Below are positions 52,545 through 58,591 of a DNA stretch of 58,591 nucleotides, one piece after another. A program made the translations under genes and the position numbers. Within the stretch, counting starts at the first letter, position 1; each line of letters starts with the position of its first letter. The DNA comes from a virus. Under the pieces are notes generated by a model. That model searched no databases. It was not told the origin of the DNA and saw only the letters and a program-made list of their open reading frames with translations. The DNA is taken from the IMG/VR virus record IMGVR_UViG_3300029624_000135, positions 1 to 58,591 of that record; one strand, given 5' to 3'.

Positions 52545-53776
52545 CCCCAAACCTTTTTCATGCTTTCCTCAACGGTTCGCATGTTGGTTTTTTTGTACTT
52601 CATCAAGGTTTTTGGGTCCCGAATACCGGTAACCTTCATTATGATGTGGTCGGGCATTCCTTTTTCTGATGAAAGTGTAATAAATGTTCTTCTTGCTGTG
52701 TGGCTTCCCACCATCTGATACTTTTTGTAATAAAGAACCTTTTTTTGGTTTCCGCGGTAAACTGTCTCCTTCACCTTTTCCTTGATTCCTGCATCATGGC
52801 ATACTGTTTTTACATGCACATTAAACTTCTGTTCGCTGATTTTGGGAAGCTTCCATTCATACTTTTCCAACAATGCCAGTAACTTATTATGAAGGGGAAT
52901 AAAGCTCTCGTACTCGGTTTTTTCAGCTTTCTTAATGATCATATCACCAACAACATCTGCTTTCTCAAAAACCGAATAATCGGAAAAACGCTGGCCACTA
53001 TAAATACCGATAAGAAACAAGTCCCTTACCCTTTCTAAGGAATCACGCTTTGGTTCCAGTTCCTCCAGCATTCGAACCTCCGAAGCTGTTAAATGCACAT
53101 CCTCTGGTTGGTATTTCTTGACAGGGTTCTTAAGCTTGTCCATATTAAGGTTATGGTGCTTTCCCTGGGCCCAGTTCAAGAAGGTGAACAGGAAGTTGAT
53201 ATTACGATGTAGCGTGTTGTCGTTATGGGGCTTAAATGGCTTCTTTTTGATTTTCCTTAGAAATCCACAATACCTGTCAATCCAATCCTCATCTATATCA
53301 TCCAGACTGAATCCACCATTATGCCCAATGAAGTATTCAATTTTCAACTTTAGGTTGCTGTATTTTTGATTCCATGAGTACGACTGGCCACCAGAACGGT
53401 TCTTGGAGTCGATGAAATCTTGAATGGCATCCACTGGACCAAGTTTCTTCCTTTGGGATTTTGATTTGCCCTTGAAGTGTTTGTCAAATTCACTTTTAAG
53501 TAAATCCTTGGATAGCTTCAGTTCTCGAGTCTGCGAATCACGAATCAATGATTCAAGAAAATCGGCATACTTGGATAGGACCAGTCCGATATGTTTGTTC
53601 TGTTGTCCAGCCGAACCCCTCATGGCCAATGGCATCCTGTTCTCAAAACTCCAATGCTTAGGCGCAATCTTTTGACCGGTACTGTACTTAAAATACTTTT
53701 TCTCATCTTTGATGTAGTAAACCAAGATGATCAATGTCTCTTTTTCGAATTTCGGTTGTTTTAGAAAGAAGTACAT
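52541..53776 (-). CDS. int: Phage integrase (tyrosine recombinase)
   Basis: The 411-residue recombinase has an arm-binding N-terminal domain (about 1-95), a SAM-like core-binding domain (about 110-215) and a catalytic domain with Arg263 (YSGQRFSDY), HTARR (His359, Arg362) and Tyr394 (LMKYKKT). The usual second His (LGH) is Ile-Arg here (GIRD). It is next to attR and arm-type repeats. It catalyses integration into tRNA-Ser. Confidence 0.9.
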   Translation of the reverse strand: MYFFLKQPKFEKETLIILVYYIKDEKKYFKYSTGQKIAPKHWSFENRMPLAMRGSAGQQNKHIGLVLSKYADFLESLIRDSQTRELKLSKDLLKSEFDKHFKGKSKSQRKKLGPVDAIQDFIDSKNRSGGQSYSWNQKYSNLKLKIEYFIGHNGGFSLDDIDEDWIDRYCGFLRKIKKKPFKPHNDNTLHRNINFLFTFLNWAQGKHHNLNMDKLKNPVKKYQPEDVHLTASEVRMLEELEPKRDSLERVRDLFLIGIYSGQRFSDYSVFEKADVVGDMIIKKAEKTEYESFIPLHNKLLALLEKYEWKLPKISEQKFNVHVKTVCHDAGIKEKVKETVYRGNQKKVLYYKKYQMVGSHTARRTFITLSSEKGMPDHIIMKVTGIRDPKTLMKYKKTNMRTVEESMKKVWG

Positions 53777-53813
53777 TCAACAAATATAAAATAGTTGAAT
53801 GTATAGTTGAATG
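53774..53813. other. Integrase arm-type repeats, right end
   Basis: GTTGAATG at 53794-53801 and 53806-53813, 12 bp apart, plus an inverted copy CATTCAAC at 53774-53781. The spacing matches the left end. Between these and attR (to 53920) lie AT-rich inverted copies of TATTAATAGT; no gene is seen in 53777-53920. Confidence 0.6.
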
Positions 53814-53920
53814 AAAAATAGTATTAATAGTTGCGTTTTCGTTTCAATAAGGACTATTAATATTGTAAAAATATAGTTTTGATAGTATTTTGAAACGTTT
53901 TTGAAAAGATAAAAAATATA

Positions 53921-53943
53921 GTTCGAATCCCTCTTCCTCCGCT
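53921..53943. other. attR: attR core (23-bp direct repeat, right copy)
   Basis: Exact copy of the 3' end of tRNA-Ser (120-142) without the rest of the tRNA. It marks the right end of the prophage and is 145 bp from the integrase start. Confidence 0.93.
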
Positions 53944-53966
53944 GAGAAATAACATCTCAACACATT

Positions 53967-53999
53967 AAACCCTGTAAATCAACAATTTACAGGGTTTTT
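53967..53999 (+). terminator. Terminator after attR
   Basis: A 13-bp perfect stem AAACCCTGTAAAT/ATTTACAGGGTTT with a 5-base loop and T-run. It may be the original tRNA-Ser terminator or the end of the second element. Confidence 0.8.
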
Positions 54000-54191
54000 T
54001 ATTTTTTATGATATCAAATAATATCATTTGAAACCATACTTAATAGTGCCCCTTTCGGTGCCCCCTATAGCAACTTCAAAAAGGGGCACCTAATCGCATA
54101 TATTATTCTGTTTATCAAGTATTTACAATAAACTCCTTTTAAATTTTTTTTCATAATTTCAAGGTGTTTAATGTTAAATTAGGTGCCACTT

Positions 54192-55421
54192 ATGGTTTCT
54201 CTTCTATTCTATCTCAGGAAATATAAAAAAGATCGTGTTGGCCGGTCAACTATTTATGTCAGAATTACAATTGATGGCAAGCGTTCGGAATTCAGTACTG
54301 GACGCAAGATACACCCCAGTATATGGGACGCGGCGTATGGCAAAGCAATAGGTTTTTCCCAGGAAATAAGGCTATTGAATTCGTATTTAAGCAAAATACG
54401 CACTGACCTTTACCGACATGCGGAGATAGTGAGAGATCGAGATCAAACACTTACCGCGGTGTCACTTAAGGAGTCTTATTTGGGATTGGACAAGCCCAGT
54501 AAAATGCTTTTGGAGATATTTCAAGAACACAATGACAGAGTTAATGAACTGGTAGGAAAAGATTTCGCCCCCGGTACAGCAGAACGATACAGAACAGCAA
54601 AAAGTCATTTGGCCGAATATTTACAGATTGAACTTCGAAAGAAAGATATACCCGTTGTGGATGTGAATCATTCCTTTATTTCCGGTTTCGAATATTATCT
54701 AAAGACAAAAAGAAAGTGCAGCCATAACACGGCCATCAAATATGTGGTGAACTTTAAAAAGATTATTAGAATTGCCTATGCCAATGGTTGGATCAAAACT
54801 GACCCCTTTGCCAATTGGAAAGCACGATTGAAAACGGTCGAGCGGGAATTCCTGACTGATGAAGAGCTTCAACGACTGATGCACCATTCTTTTACTAATG
54901 AACGATTGGAGCATGTAAGGGATTGTTTTGTTTTCTGTTGCTTTACCGGATTAGCCTATGCTGATGTAAAAAAACTGACCCATGATGATTTTGTGATAGG
55001 GATTGACGGAGATCTTTGGATCAACACCAAACGGACCAAGACAAAAACAAAAAGTAACATTCCCGTTCTTCCAACAGCATTGATGATTCTCGAAAAGTAC
55101 GAGCACAGCCCTTTACTTGCAGACAAAAAGGTACTGCCTGTGTTGACCAATCAAAAGATGAATGCTTATTTAAAGGAAATAGCGGATCTAAGCGGAATCA
55201 ATAAACACCTGACCACTCATTTGGCCAGACATACTTTTGCGACCACCGTGACACTTTCCAATGGCGTCTCCATTGAGTCTGTAAGCAAGATGCTGGGGCA
55301 CAAATCACTCCGAACCACGCAACATTATGCAAAAATATTGAACCGAAAGGTCAGTGAAGATATGCAATTGTTAAAAAAGAAATTGAGCTTTCAAGAAAAG
55401 ATCAAGTCAAAAAACGCTTAA
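54192..55421 (+). CDS. Tyrosine recombinase, IntDOT-like (lacks Arg-I)
   Basis: The ATG at 54192 is preferred over GTG at 54183. The 409-residue protein has an arm-binding domain (about 1-75), SAM-like domain (about 105-205) and catalytic domain with TGLAYADV where Arg-I should be (Ala), HLARH (His-x-x-Arg), LGHKS and the Tyr in QHYAKI. Conjugative-element integrases such as IntDOT also lack the first Arg. It probably integrates the second element. Its orientation points away from attR. Confidence 0.88.
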   Translation: MVSLLFYLRKYKKDRVGRSTIYVRITIDGKRSEFSTGRKIHPSIWDAAYGKAIGFSQEIRLLNSYLSKIRTDLYRHAEIVRDRDQTLTAVSLKESYLGLDKPSKMLLEIFQEHNDRVNELVGKDFAPGTAERYRTAKSHLAEYLQIELRKKDIPVVDVNHSFISGFEYYLKTKRKCSHNTAIKYVVNFKKIIRIAYANGWIKTDPFANWKARLKTVEREFLTDEELQRLMHHSFTNERLEHVRDCFVFCCFTGLAYADVKKLTHDDFVIGIDGDLWINTKRTKTKTKSNIPVLPTALMILEKYEHSPLLADKKVLPVLTNQKMNAYLKEIADLSGINKHLTTHLARHTFATTVTLSNGVSIESVSKMLGHKSLRTTQHYAKILNRKVSEDMQLLKKKLSFQEKIKSKNA

Positions 55422-55433
55422 ACCTTTTGCCCC

Positions 55434-55742
55434 TTGATATTGGCCCTTGTAGAAACATATCAGGAAGAAGAGAATCCAGAAATTTCGTTAGAGCACCGAA
55501 AATTGCTCGATCAGCGTTTGGCCGACCACATAGCTGATCCAGAAGCCGGAAAAGATTGGAAAATCCTAAAATCTGGGCTACACAAGAAATATGGCCTTAA
55601 CAAAGGGGTTTCCGGAAAACCCCTGATGCATTATGTAAATTTCCTTATTTCACAGGGGTTAACATGGTATGAAGTACAAATGGGAAACAAAAAATTAGTG
55701 CGGTTTTTTAAGCCGGTAATATCTTGTTCATTTTTTGACTGA
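55434..55742 (+). CDS. Possible antitoxin-toxin remnant
   Basis: A 102-residue ORF with a weak TTG start. The N-terminal half (ISLEHRKLLDQRLADHIADP, then W and KYG) resembles addiction-module antitoxins. The C-terminal half contains TWYEVQMGNKKLVRFF, similar to part of a ParE-like toxin, but it is too short for a complete toxin. This may be a fused and decayed pair. It sits 12 bp downstream of the integrase. Confidence 0.4.
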   Translation: MILALVETYQEEENPEISLEHRKLLDQRLADHIADPEAGKDWKILKSGLHKKYGLNKGVSGKPLMHYVNFLISQGLTWYEVQMGNKKLVRFFKPVISCSFFD

Positions 55743-55784
55743 TAGGTCGTATTCAAATAGAAATTAATAAAATCACCATTAAAG

Positions 55785-57122
55785 TCACTTAATCTGTTTT
55801 CCCTTTTCCGTTAACCTATATCGTTGCTTACTGCTTTTCGGTTTATCCGGGATTGTCATTTCAATCAATTTTGCATCAATTGCCGGCTGTAAATAATTAT
55901 ATAAAAATGTTGGACGATGCCTCATGTCTAACTTTGTCATTAATTCTGCCGTTGTAGTTTCATCCCTACCCATTACAGAAAGTAATTTTGAAACTTGTTC
56001 GGTAACTTGTTCGGTAACTTGTTCGGTAACTTGTTCGGTGATTTTTTCAGAAGAAGGAAAAGTCATTCTGGTAAAGTTATCCATAAACCGGAAACATTCC
56101 TTTCCGTAACTCTTTAAAATCCGTGGAACGCCAGAGCCCAGTTGCTCTACCAAATCCAAATCCCTGTATATACGCATTAGCTCCTTATTCCTCGGCATAG
56201 AAACGCCTTCAAAAAAATCTTCTTTGCTAAGTCCGTCCGGTAAGGAACCGGCAGATGTTATTTCAATCCTGTCGTCAAATATTTCAAACTTAGGTGGTAC
56301 TTCTCGGGTGTAGTCGTTATGTACTATGGCATTATATATAGCTTCACGCAAGGCTACAGGATTCCATAACTTTCGCTCAATACGTTCTTTTGATGTAATG
56401 GTCGCAAAAGTTGTATTTTCTACTGCAATTTTATCCAGTACACTTTTTGTGGCCTTAATGAGCGAGCAATATCCATATTCATTATTTTCAAGAAGGTCTA
56501 CCCGATCTAGGCCTTTATATTTAGCAACTTTAATAGATACATTGTTCACATCTGCTAAAAGGTAGGCTGCATAGTTAAGGAAACCGTCTTCGGTAAGTAG
56601 TTCTAGATTCTTTTTAAACTGTTTGTTAAGAGGTTTACCATTCTCCTGATAATAGATATGTAGCTGCTCAAAACTTAAGTCCTGACGATGCGATTTTATT
56701 TTTCCTATTGAATTACGGGTACGGCTGGCGAAAAGTTTATCAATCATAGCTTGCGGCATGGGTTCGGCCGCTGTGCCTACACGAATAAAACAGCCTTTTT
56801 CGGTCATGCCGTATTTCTTTTTGAAATAGGGCTTTTCACTTCCACCGGCAACAATAATTTTGATAATGTCTTTACCGTCACGTTCTTCAGCCACTACATC
56901 AAATAAACCCATGGCAGAAGGAGCAATATTGTTTTTGATACGGTCTTTGATTTTAAGCATATCACCGTCAACATCATCTACACCAAGTACTTTCCCATGC
57001 TTATCAATGCCAAAGTAAATTAACCCGCCTTCCAAATAATTGAGGAAAGCAATCACTTCCTTTTCCAAATCCAGGTCTCTGGTTAATTTTTCTTTGTATT
57101 CTATTCTGTTTGTTTCAGACAT
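55785..57122 (-). CDS. AlbA_2 (Schlafen-type) regulator, RecG-like annotation family
   Basis: With the ATG at 57122 the product has 445 residues: an AlbA_2 DNA/RNA-binding domain (about 1-115, LNYLEGGLIYFGIDKHG), a middle region, an HATPase-like section (LREAIYNAIVHNDY), TEQV repeats (four units near 385-400) and a winged-helix end. Such proteins, often named RecG, act as regulators or defence factors. An upstream ATG at 57161 is less likely. Its promoter region holds a palindrome. Confidence 0.8.
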   Translation of the reverse strand: MSETNRIEYKEKLTRDLDLEKEVIAFLNYLEGGLIYFGIDKHGKVLGVDDVDGDMLKIKDRIKNNIAPSAMGLFDVVAEERDGKDIIKIIVAGGSEKPYFKKKYGMTEKGCFIRVGTAAEPMPQAMIDKLFASRTRNSIGKIKSHRQDLSFEQLHIYYQENGKPLNKQFKKNLELLTEDGFLNYAAYLLADVNNVSIKVAKYKGLDRVDLLENNEYGYCSLIKATKSVLDKIAVENTTFATITSKERIERKLWNPVALREAIYNAIVHNDYTREVPPKFEIFDDRIEITSAGSLPDGLSKEDFFEGVSMPRNKELMRIYRDLDLVEQLGSGVPRILKSYGKECFRFMDNFTRMTFPSSEKITEQVTEQVTEQVTEQVSKLLSVMGRDETTTAELMTKLDMRHRPTFLYNYLQPAIDAKLIEMTIPDKPKSSKQRYRLTEKGKQIK

Positions 57123-57153
57123 TATCAGTGATTTGATGTAAAAATAATCTTTT

Positions 57154-57175
57154 ATATACACCTACTAGGGTATAT
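57154..57175 (-). promoter_or_regulatory. Operator-like palindrome before the AlbA_2 gene
   Basis: ATATAC and GTATAT flank the smaller palindrome CCTACTAGG, with one extra base on the left. It lies 32-53 bases upstream of the ATG at 57122 and could be an autoregulatory site. Confidence 0.5.
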
Positions 57176-57189
57176 GTTTTAATCAATAG

Positions 57190-57520
57190 AATTCCCCAAG
57201 GCTCTGCCTCGGGTGTAGTAAAGGAAATGTTTGAAAAACGGATGGTTTTTTAAAAAATGATAACATATTGTTCCGTTGAATACCTCGTGGGCTTGCTCCG
57301 AGGATTATTTATTACCAAACAACAGCCATCCCCCGGAGGTATTCACAAAATTAGATTTCAATTCTAAGTCTGATTAAAGTAGTTATTAAGGGGGGCTAAG
57401 GTTTATGGGGAGACCACTTGTCCCCAAATCCCTTACCCCAACTTCAGCGCTCGGATCCTATCCTATTTTTGTAGCAGTTCGGAAAGAAAAGCGTATAACA
57501 AAAATAGGATAGGGCGCTGT
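57190..57520. other. Non-coding stretch with strong inverted repeats
   Basis: This 330-bp gap has no ORF. It holds a GAATACCTC/GAGGTATTC inverted repeat (57278-57286 and 57336-57344) with an inner CCTCG/CGAGG hairpin, a G-rich/C-rich hairpin near 57389-57440 and a 16-bp perfect inverted repeat (57457-57472 and 57498-57513) with AGCGC/GCGCT outside. These are the kind of structures found in oriT or regulatory RNA; a bidirectional terminator is another option. Confidence 0.55.
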
Positions 57521-57521
57521 C

Positions 57522-57977
57522 CTACTTTTTGCCTTCTACCTCCAGCCATTCTTGGTAGAGTTCCTTTGCCCCTGGGCTATGGTCAAGGAATGTTCCGTAA
57601 TGTTCCATGACATTGTCCCGCCCTTTAATATATGCGGCCTCTTCTTTCTTGGAGATCCTTGATACCTGATAGATGGAAAAACCAAGGACCAACAGGACCG
57701 TGACCAACAACCCCCAAGTAAGTTTTATGGCCCAGCTGGGCAAGGTAATGGACCGCTCGACTTTATGAAGAATCCTTCCCATCAATCTTTGTTGTTCCTC
57801 AATGTTGGTTTTTTGGTTGTTGCCGTACTCCTTTAGAAGCGCATTTAACTCGCTGGTATCTGGCCTTAATGGAAGGTTCTGCAAATTTTCATGCACCTTT
57901 TCCAAACGGCCGATGCTCTTCTCAAAGCCGTTGATCTCCTCGGTCAACAGTTCCGCTATTTCATCCAGTTTTGCCAT
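57522..57977 (-). CDS. Coiled-coil membrane mobilization accessory protein
   Basis: The 151-residue protein has a helical coiled-coil N-terminus (about 1-75), a transmembrane helix (about 85-107) and a helical C-terminus. Proteins of this layout often follow relaxase genes in mobilizable elements of Bacteroidota. It lies 10 bases after the relaxase. No named family. Confidence 0.65.
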   Translation of the reverse strand: MAKLDEIAELLTEEINGFEKSIGRLEKVHENLQNLPLRPDTSELNALLKEYGNNQKTNIEEQQRLMGRILHKVERSITLPSWAIKLTWGLLVTVLLVLGFSIYQVSRISKKEEAAYIKGRDNVMEHYGTFLDHSPGAKELYQEWLEVEGKK

Positions 57978-57987
57978 TTCGTTGTGT

Positions 57988-58590
57988 TTATATTCCTATT
58001 CCTGTGTCCCTGACCACTTTTATGGCCAGTTTGATGGTCTTCTTTATGATGGTCTGGGCCAGAGTTGTTGGGACATTCACGGTCTTGCCCAAAAGTTGCA
58101 TGCTCTTGTCCTTGGCCATTCGTTGTGCCATGTTCCTTTCAAAATTCATTTGACGGGCGATTCTGCCCATGGACATGGACCGGTGCACTTCGCTTCCCTT
58201 TAGGTTGGTTCCCTTATGCTCAAAACGGAAGCCCTGCAGTTGGTTCTGCCTATTGATGCTCGGGATGACCTTTACATTGTTCTGCTCCATGGACTTGATG
58301 TACTGGTCAAAGTCCCTTGGCCGTTCCTTGGCCATGACCTTTTCATGGATCTTTTGTATTTCAGAGCGGACATGTTGCATCCGGTACAGTTTTTCCTGCT
58401 GTACCTCCTTCACCGTGGTCAGATCCATTTGTTTGGCCACCCGTTCCGCTACTTGTTGGCTCCGCTTTCCGATAAAGCTGTCATTGTAGGCCTTGCCCTG
58501 AAAGTTTATCCGGTTGGCATACAGATGGACGTGCACGTGCTCCTTGTCCCGGTGGACAAAGGCAACGGCCTGGTGCTGCTTGAGGTTCAT
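57988..58590 (-). CDS. Relaxase / mobilization nuclease, C-terminal part
   Basis: The visible 200 residues begin in the window edge. HVHVHLYANRI (about 18-28) is the metal-binding H-x-H-x-H-x3-N-R motif of the HUH relaxase superfamily (MobP/MobV-like). A coiled-coil basic region follows. The nicking Tyr and the N-terminal part must lie outside the window, so the Met at 58590 is probably internal. It initiates transfer by nicking at oriT. Confidence 0.85.
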   Translation of the reverse strand: MNLKQHQAVAFVHRDKEHVHVHLYANRINFQGKAYNDSFIGKRSQQVAERVAKQMDLTTVKEVQQEKLYRMQHVRSEIQKIHEKVMAKERPRDFDQYIKSMEQNNVKVIPSINRQNQLQGFRFEHKGTNLKGSEVHRSMSMGRIARQMNFERNMAQRMAKDKSMQLLGKTVNVPTTLAQTIIKKTIKLAIKVVRDTGIGI

Positions 58591-58591
58591 T

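Larger units (their letters stand above)
120..53943. mobile_element. Complete integrated siphovirus-like prophage
   Basis: The element is bounded by a 23-bp direct repeat of the tRNA-Ser 3' end and carries, in order from the right end, an integrase, lysogeny genes with a repressor, an early replication and recombination block, DNA modification genes, terminase, head, tail and lysis genes. All structural functions expected of a temperate phage with a long non-contractile tail are present and their frames are open, so the prophage is probably functional. Length is about 53.8 kb. The tRNA-like left junction restores an intact tRNA gene. Gene packing is tight, with many 1-4 bp overlaps. Boundary calls are seen directly; functionality is inferred. 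Confidence 0.95.
53944..58591. mobile_element. Second mobile element, left part (mobilizable type)
   Basis: Next to attR follow an integrase, cargo genes and a mobilization pair. The integrase starts about 250 bp from a tRNA-Ser 3' copy, so the element may use the same site. Right boundary not in the window. Confidence 0.6.

Noticed and set aside
1-53943. Diversity-generating retroelement for tail-tip variation
   Set aside because: No reverse transcriptase gene and no template/variable repeat pair were found.
55991-56040. 12-bp repeats in the AlbA_2 gene viewed as a novel array
   Set aside because: TEQV repeats at this place are a normal feature of this protein family.

Overview
The window is almost filled by one complete temperate-phage genome (about 53.8 kb, positions 120-53943) integrated into the 3' end of a tRNA-Ser(UGA) gene of a Bacteroidota host, most likely a marine-type Flavobacteriaceae. 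The host call rests on flavobacterial promoter boxes (TTG-N20-TATATTTG), weak Shine-Dalgarno signals, tRNAs without an encoded CCA, lipoprotein and secreted-enzyme styles typical of the group, and Bacteroidota-type integrases and relaxase. I cannot name the genus. The phage ends are marked by a 23-bp direct repeat of the tRNA 3' end (120-142 and 53921-53943) and by matching pairs of GTTGAATG arm-type repeats just inside both ends.

Layout, read right to left because most genes are on the minus strand: integrase and lysogeny/immunity block (53776-50091: integrase, a secreted protein, a small lipoprotein overlapping a four-helix membrane protein, and an XRE repressor facing right); a leftward early operon starting at about 50050 (small early genes, Rad52-type annealing protein, pentapeptide-array protein, an SNF2/HARP helicase interrupted by an intein, replisome organizer, DnaB helicase, helicase-methyltransferase fusion, 5mC methyltransferase, many small proteins); a second leftward unit starting at about 29355 whose promoter/operator is a near copy of the early one (VRR-NUC nuclease, ParB-methyltransferase, an initiator-type tRNA); then the late block: terminases, portal, MuF-like protein, scaffold, decoration protein, major capsid protein, connectors, tail tube, a tail-assembly chaperone with a clear -1 frameshift product, tape measure, distal tail and tail-tip proteins, two proteins with signal peptides (a fibre-like protein and a pectate-lyase-like enzyme), and a lysis cassette ending in a u-spanin-like lipoprotein next to attL. 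The architecture is that of a siphovirus with a long non-contractile tail. Rightward cargo genes are set into the late block at 6201 and 14640.

Right of attR lies the start of a second mobile element (53944 to the window end): a tyrosine recombinase of the IntDOT-like kind, a possible toxin-antitoxin remnant, an AlbA_2/Schlafen-type regulator with an operator-like palindrome, a non-coding stretch with strong inverted repeats, and a mobilization pair (coiled-coil membrane protein and the C-terminal part of a relaxase with the H-x-H-x-H motif). It looks like a mobilizable element integrated in tandem at the same tRNA site; its right end is outside the window.

Most worth a second look: the phage-borne tRNA with all initiator hallmarks, the Ala1 intein in the Walker A of the SNF2 helicase, the duplicated operator-promoter (one copy giving a leaderless nuclease mRNA), the frameshifted chaperone, the secreted polysaccharide-lyase/fibre pair in the tail module, the three methyltransferases of different design, and the three-letter 15-bp repeat array.
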